Below are positions 8,098 through 14,096 of a stretch of DNA of 27,230 bases, piece after piece. The stretch lies in NCBI GenBank assembly GCA_046719715.1, contig JBDNCJ010000044.1, positions 1 through 27,230 on the forward strand, written 5' to 3'. This stretch comes from JANWWM01 sp046719715 (GTDB lineage Bacteria; Bacteroidota; Chlorobiia; Chlorobiales; Thermochlorobacteraceae). Both the position numbers and the translations under genes were made by a program. Positions within the stretch are counted from its first letter, which is position 1, and every line of letters begins with the position of its first letter. The notes under the pieces are model-generated. The model was given only the letters and a program-made list of their open reading frames with translations. It was not told the origin of the DNA and ran no database searches.

Positions 8098-8334
8098 ATG
8101 CAAGACCTTGTCAAACTCCTGATGGAGAAAGCCAACATCTCGGAAGAAACCGCTAAACTGGCGATTCAAGTCGTGGCTGGATTCACGAAAGAAAAACTTC
8201 CTGAACCCGTCGGCGGCATGGTGCAAACTTTTTTGCAAACCGGCGAAATGCCCGACCTTTCCAACCTTGCGGGCAACTTAGGCGGTGCAGGCAATTTGCT
8301 TGGCGGATTAGGCTCTATACTCGGCAAAAAGTAA
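8098..8334 (+). CDS. Small helical protein with glycine-rich hydrophobic tail, unknown
   Basis: This 78-residue protein has two parts. Residues 1-50 form amphipathic helices (MQDLVKLLMEKANISEETAK, then VVAGFTKEKLPEPVGGMVQTFL). Residues 52-78 are a Gly/Leu/Asn-rich stretch (NLAGNLGGAGNLLGGLGSIL) ending in two lysines. The tail resembles flexible membrane-associating or self-assembling segments. The first half resembles small tetra-helical proteins of the DUF2267/DUF2780 kind in general style, but I do not recognise a family with certainty. It starts 45 nt after the AIM24-family gene and is followed by a strong hairpin terminator at 8375-8405, so both genes are likely in one transcript. An ATG four bases upstream is in another frame. 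Confidence 0.7.
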   Translation: MQDLVKLLMEKANISEETAKLAIQVVAGFTKEKLPEPVGGMVQTFLQTGEMPDLSNLAGNLGGAGNLLGGLGSILGKK

Positions 8335-8374
8335 ACCTTGAACATTTGAGGGGTTTCAACATTCAGGGCAATAA

Positions 8375-8405
8375 AAAAGCCGCTTTTGTAAGCGGCTTTT
8401 GTTTT
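8375..8405. terminator. Bidirectional rho-independent terminator
   Basis: A perfect 11-bp stem AAAAGCCGCTT (8375-8385) / AAGCGGCTTTT (8390-8400) has a TTGT loop. It is followed by GTTTTT on the plus strand and flanked by an A-run that gives U's on the minus strand. It lies between two convergent genes and can serve both. Confidence 0.9.
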
Positions 8406-8418
8406 TGGCTTAGGCGGC

Positions 8419-8844
8419 TCAATTTTGCCACTGCTCTGCAAGTTCTTTGGTGATGAGCTTGCGTCCCCAGTGCAGCCACTCGCGCACGGCTTCAACGGAA
8501 GTTTCTACCACCGTTGCAATGTCGCGATGCGAAAGTCCTGCAATGTCGGCGAGCAAGACCGCCATTTTGAAATCGGTCGGTAAGGCAACGACGGCACGGG
8601 CAACGTCGGTGTCGGCGATTTCCGCCGCTTCTTCCTCCGAGAGCACGGGCGTTTGACCGAATGCTTTCAAGTAGCTGTTACGAAAGGCTTGATAAAGCGA
8701 AACCAGTGAGGCGTGCTTATCAATCGCGTTGTAAGTTTGGCTCACCAGCATGCCTGCTGTTGCTTCGTTTCCCGTCATCCAATACGCTAAATTGTAAACT
8801 TCATCAATCGCGTCCAGAACAGGGGTGCTGCTACGATGATTCAT
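8419..8844 (-). CDS. Short sigma-70-like (ECF-type) protein, region 4 intact
   Basis: This is a 141-residue protein. Its C-terminal half matches sigma-70 region 4: ALPTDFKMAVLLADIAGLSHRD, then IATVVETSVEAVREWLHWGR, the helix-turn-helix that reads the -35 element. The N-terminal part (DEVYNLAYWMTGNEATAG) looks like a weak, shortened region 2. Total length is below the usual 160-200 of ECF sigma factors. The start is set by an AGGAGG at 8851-8856 placed six bases before the ATG at 8842-8844; an upstream in-frame Met at 8883 lacks such a site. A near-consensus promoter lies just upstream (8893-8921). No anti-sigma gene is adjacent. It could be a degenerate sigma factor or a region-4-only regulator. 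DNA binding is likely; core-polymerase binding is uncertain. Confidence 0.78.
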   Translation of the reverse strand: MNHRSSTPVLDAIDEVYNLAYWMTGNEATAGMLVSQTYNAIDKHASLVSLYQAFRNSYLKAFGQTPVLSEEEAAEIADTDVARAVVALPTDFKMAVLLADIAGLSHRDIATVVETSVEAVREWLHWGRKLITKELAEQWQN

Positions 8845-8850
8845 AGACTT

Positions 8851-8856
8851 CCTCCT
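8851..8856 (-). promoter_or_regulatory. Shine-Dalgarno AGGAGG of the sigma-like gene
   Basis: A perfect AGGAGG on the minus strand, six bases before ATG 8844. It decides the start in favour of 8844 over 8883. Strong ribosome sites like this are uncommon in this window. Confidence 0.8.
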
Positions 8857-8892
8857 TAGGATTAGATTTGAACTGTTACTCATTTCGCAATC

Positions 8893-8921
8893 AATATAGC
8901 ACGGTAATGTGCCAAAGTCAA
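8893..8921 (-). promoter_or_regulatory. Near-consensus sigma70 promoter of the sigma-like gene
   Basis: On the minus strand, TTGACT (8916-8921) and TATATT (8893-8898) are separated by exactly 17 bp. Transcription would start around 8886, giving a ~40-nt leader containing the AGGAGG. The TATATTGA core is the same as in the porU promoter. Confidence 0.65.
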
Positions 8922-9034
8922 CGTGCTAACTCATCTTTTTTTGCGGAGTTTATTTAGAAATCGTCTAAACCGAAAAAGTCGTCCAAAACAGTGATTTTAC
9001 GCGATGCGCTCCTTCAATCTCAAAGACTTTTGAC

Positions 9035-9649
9035 ATGCGAAAAATTTATCTCTACCGAATCACGCACATTTTAAACATTCCCCATATTCTCATGAATGGA
9101 ATCACGCATATTCATTCACCTAAGCGAAATCGAGACTATGTCGGAATTGGTGATACGAATCTCATTACAAAGCGGCAAGGAACCATTCTCGCAAATGGAA
9201 GACGTTTAGGCGACTTCACGCCGTTTTACTTTGGAACAAAAATGCCGATGCTGTATGTGATTCAAAACGGGTTCAACGGCGTGCCGAAAAGAAATGCCAG
9301 CGAAATCGTTTATTGCGTGAGTTCCGTTCAAGCCATGATTGGCTTAAATTTGCGCTTCTTTTTTACGGAAGGTCATGCTGTTTCAAAGCTCAGCCGCATT
9401 TACCATAGTGGTCGCATAGATGAAATTGAAGACTTGGTTGATTTTCAAGCCGTTGATGCGGAGTTTTGGAACAGCGAAGATGACCCCGATTTGAGACGAC
9501 GCAAAGAAGCGGAGTTTTTGGTATTGGGAGATATTCCGATTGAAGCGATTTTGGGTTACATTGTTTATGACGAACATGCGAAGCACCAACTTTTAGCGTT
9601 CGGAATTTCAGAGGAAAAAATCGTCATCAGACCACAAGATTATTTTTAA
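9035..9649 (+). CDS. darT: DarT toxin, DNA thymine ADP-ribosyltransferase
   Basis: This 204-residue protein is of the DarT (DUF4433) family. DarT uses NAD+ to ADP-ribosylate thymine (in some subtypes guanine) in single-stranded DNA, blocking replication and, in phage-defence versions, phage DNA synthesis. Visible family features are YRITHILNIPHILMNGI at the N-terminus (NAD-binding His11), YVGIGDTNLITKRQG, and LGDFTPFYFGTKMPMLYVI. The catalytic Glu is in RRKEAEFLV at residue 160, the position reported for the Thermus enzyme. All expected residues are present, so the toxin is probably active. The cognate antitoxin gene starts one base after its stop, so the two must be co-expressed. The gene looks less GC-rich than its neighbours. 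A 6-bp inverted repeat at 8953-8969 upstream may be an operator. Confidence 0.93.
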   Translation: MRKIYLYRITHILNIPHILMNGITHIHSPKRNRDYVGIGDTNLITKRQGTILANGRRLGDFTPFYFGTKMPMLYVIQNGFNGVPKRNASEIVYCVSSVQAMIGLNLRFFFTEGHAVSKLSRIYHSGRIDEIEDLVDFQAVDAEFWNSEDDPDLRRRKEAEFLVLGDIPIEAILGYIVYDEHAKHQLLAFGISEEKIVIRPQDYF

Positions 9650-9650
9650 G

Positions 9651-10733
9651 ATGTTCATCGAGACAACGGGAAACATATCGGAAAGCCAAGCCGAAGCCCT
9701 CGTCAATACGGTCAATACCGCCGGCGTGATGGGAAAGGGCGTCGCCTTGCAGTTCAAGAAATCATTTCCTGAAAACTTCAAAGCCTATCAAAAAGCCTGC
9801 AAAGAAGGTCGGGTTGAAATCGGTAAAATGTTCGTGTATGAGGGTGTGTCGCTGTTGCACGGCAAAAAACTCATCATCAATTTCCCAACGAAAACAGATT
9901 GGCGCAAGCCGTCGGAATATGAATACATCGAGCGAGGGTTGAAGGATTTGGTGCGCGTCGTCAATGAATACCGCCTGAAAAGTATTGCGATTCCGCCGCT
10001 TGGAGCAGGCAACGGAGGTTTGGATTGGTCGATAGTGCGTGAGATGATTACAAGGTATTTGCACGAGGTCGACTGCGAGGTTTATCTCTATGAACCCAAT
10101 GCGGAACTTAAAGACGCATTGCTCAAAGAACGGGCAAAACTGACGCCAGCGCGGGCGATGTTACTTGCGGTTTTATTTGACCTTGTGCGAGAGGGCGAAC
10201 TCGTCTCGGAGTTTGCCTGCGAAAAAATTTGCTACTTTCTCCAACGCTTCGGCGCGGAAAAGGACTTGAAGCTATCCTTCAAGCCTCAAACCTACGGACC
10301 GTATTCGGGCAAAGTGCGGCATTTGCTCTACACGCTGAACGGCAGTTATCTCGCCGGATACAGCGATAAAGATAGAAAGCCTTTTGAAGCGTTGAATTTG
10401 GTGATGGATTCCGAAAAAGACGTGTTGGCGTTTTTAGAGAAATACCCTGAACAAAAAGCGATTGTGGAAAAAACCAGAGCATTCCTTTCAGGTTGGTATT
10501 CCGCTTTCGCCCTTGAATTGCTTTCCAGCGTTGATTTTATTGCTAAAAGCGAAGGGAAATACGATTATGAAACGGTCTTGCGCAAATTGAGAGAGTGGAA
10601 CACAAGGAAAAATCGTCTCTTTGCAAAAGAAGAATTTGTAGAAAAAGCCGTAGAGCAGTTGGAATCCGCACAGTTAATCTCACGCAGTAAGTCGGAACGT
10701 CCGTCGGGTCTTTCCGACCGTCCTATGCCTTGA
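9651..10733 (+). CDS. darG: DarG antitoxin, macrodomain ADP-ribosyl glycohydrolase plus DarT-binding domain
   Basis: This 360-residue antitoxin has two domains. Residues 1-155 are a macrodomain that removes ADP-ribose from DNA: GNISESQAEALVNTVN, TAGVMGKGVALQFKK, the catalytic Lys of FPTKTDWR (K81), and the phosphate loop PPLGAGNGGLDW (115-126). Residues ~165-340 form the C-terminal domain typical of DarG, which binds DarT directly (EKICYFLQRFGAEKDLKLSF, TYGPYSGKVRHLLYTLNGSY, GYSDKDRKPFE). It begins one base after darT. The last ~18 residues (ISRSKSERPSGLSDRPMP) are low-complexity, and the stop lies inside the convergent STAS-like gene with an 11-bp overlap, suggesting a secondarily extended end. 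No integrase or transposase is visible nearby. Confidence 0.93.
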   Translation: MFIETTGNISESQAEALVNTVNTAGVMGKGVALQFKKSFPENFKAYQKACKEGRVEIGKMFVYEGVSLLHGKKLIINFPTKTDWRKPSEYEYIERGLKDLVRVVNEYRLKSIAIPPLGAGNGGLDWSIVREMITRYLHEVDCEVYLYEPNAELKDALLKERAKLTPARAMLLAVLFDLVREGELVSEFACEKICYFLQRFGAEKDLKLSFKPQTYGPYSGKVRHLLYTLNGSYLAGYSDKDRKPFEALNLVMDSEKDVLAFLEKYPEQKAIVEKTRAFLSGWYSAFALELLSSVDFIAKSEGKYDYETVLRKLREWNTRKNRLFAKEEFVEKAVEQLESAQLISRSKSERPSGLSDRPMP

Positions 10734-11091
10734 ACCACTGTAAGGCGTCGGGCATCTGGCGAAAGACTTGGAGTTTAATTCCTGCCAGTTCCAAAAAGCC
10801 GCCCAGCACTTTGCCAAAACCGTAGTGAAAAAAGTTGCTCACCACGAGGGCTGTTTTGCCGGAGCATTTGTCTTTGAGCGAAATAAGCACGTCGGCGAAG
10901 GCACGCAGTTCGACGAGAGAAGGGTGGTAATTGAGGCGGCATAAGTCAACGAGCACATTGAAGCCGTCTTTGAAGCGCGCGTCGTTTGCGACCGCCAAGA
11001 CACTTGCAATTCCTTTTTGAAAATCGCCATTGCCCTCAACGCGGATTGAGACGAGCGATTCCGATTCCGATATATCAAATTCAAACACCAT
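10723..11091 (-). CDS. STAS/SpoIIAA-like protein
   Basis: This 122-residue protein has the alternating beta-alpha pattern of a STAS-like (SpoIIAA-like) domain: FDISESESLVSIRVEGNGDF, a helix FQKGIASVLAVANDARF, a central strand FNVLVDLCRL, a helix SLVELRAFADVLISL, then KTALVVSNFFHYGFGKVL and a final IKLQVFRQMPDALQWF. Bacteria often use such modules for protein interaction, in some cases controlled by serine phosphorylation. No kinase, phosphatase or transporter is adjacent to suggest a partner. It starts at the ATG at 11089-11091. Its stop overlaps the end of darG by 11 bp. There is no signal peptide or transmembrane helix. The exact family is unclear; the fold assignment rests on pattern only. 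Confidence 0.72.
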   Translation of the reverse strand: MVFEFDISESESLVSIRVEGNGDFQKGIASVLAVANDARFKDGFNVLVDLCRLNYHPSLVELRAFADVLISLKDKCSGKTALVVSNFFHYGFGKVLGGFLELAGIKLQVFRQMPDALQWFKA

Positions 11092-11218
11092 TTGCGCTGA
11101 ACGTTTTTGACTTCAAACTGACAAATTATACAACAGCAAAAGTTGATGGGAAAACAACAAGGTAGGTGCTTTTCGTTCAGAAAACAAACGGCGGATTCTC
11201 TTTAAGCGTGAATCTATA

Positions 11219-11309
11219 TGGCGGAGAGGGCGGGATTCGAACCCGCGAGAGCTGTTACACCCTACCCGCTTTCCAGGCGAGCGCACTAGACCAACTATGC
11301 GACCTCTCC
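11219..11309 (-). tRNA. tRNA-Ser (anticodon GGA)
   Basis: The cloverleaf reads on the minus strand. The acceptor stem is GGAGAGG/CCTCTCC, the anticodon stem CTCGC/GCGGG encloses the loop CTGGAAA with anticodon GGA, there is a long variable arm typical of tRNA-Ser, and the T-arm is GCGGGTTCGAATCCCGC. The discriminator is G and the CCA end is encoded (11219-11221). It reads serine codons UCC and UCU. At 91 nt it has the usual class II length. It lies alone between the STAS-like gene and coaX. Confidence 0.96.
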
Positions 11310-11339
11310 GTGAGACGATATTTTGATTTCAAAGGGTCG

Positions 11340-11370
11340 CAAAGATACAACATCGTTTGAGTTCCAAAAA
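11340..11370 (-). promoter_or_regulatory. Bacteroidota-type promoter of tRNA-Ser
   Basis: On the minus strand, TATCTTTG (11340-11347) is a perfect TAnnTTTG box, and TTTTTG (11365-11370) lies 17 bp upstream as a -33-like element. Transcription would start roughly 10-15 nt before the 5' end of mature tRNA-Ser plus a short leader. This is the best TAnnTTTG example in the window. Confidence 0.6.
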
Positions 11371-11390
11371 CAGTTTCTCAAATTTTTCCC

Positions 11391-12173
11391 TCAATTCAAT
11401 TCCGCCAAATACGCCGCGCCTTTGAGAACAGCGTCGGGAGCGAGTTCGTCAAATTTCAGTTGCTCGGCGATTACGCGTGCGTCGCCGCCGGTTGCAATGA
11501 CTTTGATGTTTTTCTCGCCGTGATGCGATTTCAAAAACGATTTGAATCGTGCGATTAAGGATTCCGTTTGAGCCACTGCGCCCCAATATGCGCCGCGCTC
11601 TAAGCACTCGACTGTGCTTTCTCCAACAAGAGCAGTTTGTGATGCAAGTCGAACTTCGGGCAACTGCGCTGTGTGGCGATGAAGTGCTGAGAGCGACAAA
11701 CCAACTCCGCTTACAATGATGCCGCCGAGATACATTTTTTTTGAAGTGATGACGTCGTAGGTGATTGCCGTTCCAAAATCAATCGCAATGACGGCTGATT
11801 TTGGAAAGCGTTTGACGGCATATGCCACGAGAGCCAATCGGTCTGCGCCCAGCGTGTTCGGCGTTTTGTATTGATGCTCAAAAGGCAAGTTCAATTCCGT
11901 TGAGACGATTAAAACGCGCTTTTTGAACGTGCGCTCGAGCGTATTGGCGACTGGACGCGCCACTTCTGGCACAACGGCGGCAAGCACGATTTTTTCAATT
12001 TGCAACGCACGTGATTTCACTTCCGAAGCCAATGATTCGGCGAAGGCTTGACGCGATTTGAGCGATTTGAATTGCGCTGTTTCCGCTTCCATTTGAAATT
12101 GAATCTGCTCGCCTTGAACCAGCGCAAGTTTGAGGCGGGAGTTTCCAACGTCAATGCTTAAAATTTGGCGCAT
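11391..12173 (-). CDS. coaX: Type III pantothenate kinase
   Basis: This 260-residue enzyme phosphorylates pantothenate, the first step of coenzyme A synthesis. The N-terminus, MRQILSIDVGNSRLKLALVQ, carries the phosphate-binding DxGN (D8-N11) of the ASKHA fold. NTLGADRLALVAYAV (107-120) is the GADR motif for substrate binding, and AVIAIDFGTAITYDVI (128-142) holds the acidic D132. GESTVECLERGAYWG and IATGGDA complete the family pattern, and the length is standard. The same frame is open further upstream, but the homology begins at the ATG at 12171-12173. It lies 10 nt after birA in the same direction, so they are one operon. BirA-CoaX fusions are known in Neisseria and Bordetella, so the adjacency is meaningful. 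Confidence 0.95.
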   Translation of the reverse strand: MRQILSIDVGNSRLKLALVQGEQIQFQMEAETAQFKSLKSRQAFAESLASEVKSRALQIEKIVLAAVVPEVARPVANTLERTFKKRVLIVSTELNLPFEHQYKTPNTLGADRLALVAYAVKRFPKSAVIAIDFGTAITYDVITSKKMYLGGIIVSGVGLSLSALHRHTAQLPEVRLASQTALVGESTVECLERGAYWGAVAQTESLIARFKSFLKSHHGEKNIKVIATGGDARVIAEQLKFDELAPDAVLKGAAYLAELN

Positions 12174-12183
12174 CAAGAGGCAG

Positions 12184-12993
12184 TCAGTAGCGAATCGTTT
12201 GTATCTCGGCTTGGGAGAGTAGTTCTTCTTTTTGTCCGATTTCAACTTTGAGAAAGCCTCGCTCATTGATGTCGAGGGCGATGCCTTCGCGCTTTGAATC
12301 ACCTTGATAAAACGTGATATGCTTTCCGAACATGTGGCAGTGAGCGCGCCACATTGAGCGAATCGATTCAGTGTTGCCACTTTGGAGGCGGGCATAATTC
12401 GCATCAAGAAATCGCATCAGGCTGACGAAGAGCGTGGTTTGGTCATATACGATGCCCGTTTCAAGAAAGAGCGAGGTAGCGCGCTCCGCCAAGTCGTCGG
12501 GAAATTGCGTTTGATTGACATTCAGCCCGATTCCAACCACAATGTAGTCGACGGCGCCAGATTGCGCCGATGTTTCAACTAAGATGCCCGCGACTTTTTT
12601 TCGGCGAATTAAAACATCGTTGGGCCATTTAATTTCCGCTGGTTCTCCGACAACTTCTTCAATTGCCTGTGCAACGGAAAGCGCAGTAAGAAGCGAGAAG
12701 TAGGTGATGTGTTCAAGCGGAATCGTCGGTCGTAAAATGACACTCGTAACAATGTTTGCTCCTTCTTGCGAGACCCATTTTTTTGCATTTCTGCCCCGCC
12801 CTGTGGTTTGAAACTCGGCTAAAATAATCGTTCCACTTCGCGCACCGTCTTTGGCAAAGCGATGGGCGACGTCGTTGGTAGAGCCGACGGATTCATAACA
12901 AAAAACGCTCTTTCCGATATGCAAGTTAGTCGATAAGCGACGCATCAACTGCTCGGAAGAAAAAATCGCACTGAAATTCACTTTCATTTTCAC
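12184..12993 (-). CDS. birA: Biotin--protein ligase (monofunctional BirA, no HTH domain)
   Basis: This 269-residue enzyme activates biotin with ATP and attaches it to the biotin carboxyl carrier protein, which supplies fatty-acid synthesis with active acetyl-CoA carboxylase. Motifs are SVGSTNDVAHRFA (35-47), the adenylate-binding loop TTGRGRNAKKW (63-73), the catalytic IKWPNDVLIRRKKVAGILVE (121-140), and VVGIGLNVNQ. A C-terminal SH3-like domain follows (HITFYQGDSKREGIALDI). It lacks the N-terminal helix-turn-helix of E. coli BirA, so it should not repress a biotin operon. It lies between a two-helix membrane protein gene 13 nt upstream and coaX 10 nt downstream. An alternative start two codons later is possible. 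Confidence 0.95.
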   Translation of the reverse strand: MKMKVNFSAIFSSEQLMRRLSTNLHIGKSVFCYESVGSTNDVAHRFAKDGARSGTIILAEFQTTGRGRNAKKWVSQEGANIVTSVILRPTIPLEHITYFSLLTALSVAQAIEEVVGEPAEIKWPNDVLIRRKKVAGILVETSAQSGAVDYIVVGIGLNVNQTQFPDDLAERATSLFLETGIVYDQTTLFVSLMRFLDANYARLQSGNTESIRSMWRAHCHMFGKHITFYQGDSKREGIALDINERGFLKVEIGQKEELLSQAEIQTIRY

Positions 12994-13006
12994 TCGTTAG
13001 GGTTGC

Positions 13007-13510
13007 TCACAAGGGCTTGTCGCCGATGGCACTGTTTAAGGTAGTCTTGAACGATTCAAATCGCGGCAAATCTTCCCGCACGGCAAACGAATCAACTTTG
13101 ATGGAATCAATAATCGCAACGACGAAGTAGGTCGGAGGTGGATTAAAGGTTATCGGCTCTTTGTAGAACTTTTTCACCTCCGAGAGCGCGAACGATTTTG
13201 CCTTGCCGTTGCGATACTGATAAGTTACGCGCTCATTCGTGAGTGTGATTTTATCGCCTTCATGCCCGTGCTGTGCATAGTATCTGACGTTGAGATAATT
13301 TGGAACGCCGACAGCGAGCATGGTCGCCACCATAATGATGAGCGTCTTGAACAAGCACCCCAAATCAATGCCGTATTTGAAATTGCCGTATCGGAAGAAA
13401 ATCGCCCAAGCAACGCCAAGCGCAAGCATGCCGCCCGTCCAAGTCAAGATGTAATAGTTTTCTAACAAAAAATTGGATTGAGTAACGGGATAAGAAAATA
13501 CTTCGTTCAT
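13007..13510 (-). CDS. Two-helix membrane protein with a C-terminal soluble domain, unknown
   Basis: This 167-residue protein has two predicted transmembrane helices: YYILTWTGGMLALGVAWAIF (about 19-38) and LFKTLIIMVATMLAVGVPNY (about 53-72). The C-terminal ~90 residues form a soluble beta-rich domain (GDKITLTNERVTYQYRNGKA, LSEVKKFYKEP, YFVVAIIDSIKVDSFAVRE) ending in a helix, a layout like membrane-anchored PH-like (bPH) proteins. I cannot name a family with certainty. The start is the ATG at 13508-13510. It reads directly into birA with a 13-nt gap, which suggests co-transcription with birA-coaX, though no biotin link is apparent. A terminator for the ferredoxin gene lies upstream at 13597-13626. 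Confidence 0.78.
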   Translation of the reverse strand: MNEVFSYPVTQSNFLLENYYILTWTGGMLALGVAWAIFFRYGNFKYGIDLGCLFKTLIIMVATMLAVGVPNYLNVRYYAQHGHEGDKITLTNERVTYQYRNGKAKSFALSEVKKFYKEPITFNPPPTYFVVAIIDSIKVDSFAVREDLPRFESFKTTLNSAIGDKPL

Positions 13511-13596
13511 ACCGCGAGTCGTTTTAGAATGTTCTTGTGGGAATTTAGTGCTTTCGGGGGAATTTTCTTTTTGCGAATCGCGCGCTTCTTGAAACG

Positions 13597-13626
13597 AAAA
13601 AGCGTTCCCGTTTATCGAGAACGCCC
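13597..13626 (-). terminator. Rho-independent terminator after the ferredoxin gene
   Basis: On the minus strand, GCGTTC (13619-13624) pairs with GAACGC (13602-13607) across an 11-nt loop and is followed by TTTTTCG. It lies 46 nt beyond the ferredoxin stop, which makes the ferredoxin gene monocistronic. Confidence 0.75.
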
Positions 13627-13671
13627 CTTCGAGAACAACTTTTTGGGAACTTCCATTTTCTTCACGCGAAG

Positions 13672-13974
13672 TTATGCGCGTTTATCAGCCTCCAATCGTT
13701 CTTTTTTCGCAAGCAGTTGCTCTCTGGTCTCCGGAAAATTTGCATCTTTGATACACGCATCTACCGGACAAACCGCCGCGCATTGCGACTCTTCGTGAAA
13801 TCCCACACACTCGGTGCATTTATCGGAGACGATGTAATAAAAATCGTTGGAGAGCGGCGGGTGCTCTTGCCCGAATAGTCTCCAATTCATTCCCGGCTCG
13901 TAAATCGCCGTGTTCGGGCATTCCGGCTCGCATGCACCGCAAGTGATGCATTCATCTGCAATTTTGAGTGCCAT
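13672..13974 (-). CDS. 2[4Fe-4S] ferredoxin, long-loop type
   Basis: This is a 100-residue low-potential electron carrier. The first cluster motif is CITCGACEPECP (Cys 11, 14, 17, 21) and the second is CTECVGFHEESQCAAVCP, with eight residues between its second and third cysteines instead of the usual two. That insertion is typical of Chlorobi and Allochromatium-type ferredoxins, which have very negative potentials. A further loop of about 28 residues (NWRLFGQEHPPL) separates the motifs, and a charged tail of ~25 residues follows. In green bacteria such ferredoxins serve photosystem I-type reaction centres and pyruvate or 2-oxoglutarate synthases; which applies here is unknown. The AAGGAG site eight to nine bases before the ATG is strong. 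It is divergent from metG and has its own terminator. Confidence 0.93.
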   Translation of the reverse strand: MALKIADECITCGACEPECPNTAIYEPGMNWRLFGQEHPPLSNDFYYIVSDKCTECVGFHEESQCAAVCPVDACIKDANFPETREQLLAKKERLEADKRA

Positions 13975-14023
13975 AGTTGTTTCTCCTTTTTGGTTACTTC
14001 AAAAAAATACAGTCAAAACTGTG

Positions 14024-14031
14024 CAAAGGTA
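14024..14031 (-). promoter_or_regulatory. -7 box (TACCTTTG) for the ferredoxin gene
   Basis: A perfect TAnnTTTG match on the minus strand, 50 nt upstream of the ferredoxin ATG. A TTTG lies 12 nt further upstream, closer than the 19 nt usually seen, so the -33 part is doubtful. Confidence 0.45.
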
Positions 14032-14066
14032 ACGAAAGTTTTTCAAACTGCACGCGGCGAAATTCT

Positions 14067-14074
14067 TAACTTTG
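14067..14074 (+). promoter_or_regulatory. -7 box (TAACTTTG) for metG
   Basis: A perfect TAnnTTTG match, 22 nt before the metG ATG. No clear TTTG is seen 19 nt upstream. It is back-to-back with the ferredoxin box at 14024-14031, so the two divergent promoters share about 45 bp. Confidence 0.45.
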
Positions 14075-14096
14075 CGCTTCAATTTTTCCAAGTTAT

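Noticed and set aside
11219..11309. tRNA-Ser as the attachment site of an island containing darTG
   Set aside because: I could not find a second copy of the tRNA 3' end in the window, and no integrase gene is present.
13478..13798. Plus-strand frame across the gap and the ferredoxin gene
   Set aside because: It is antisense to two real genes and crosses the ferredoxin terminator; the composition is that of a shadow frame.
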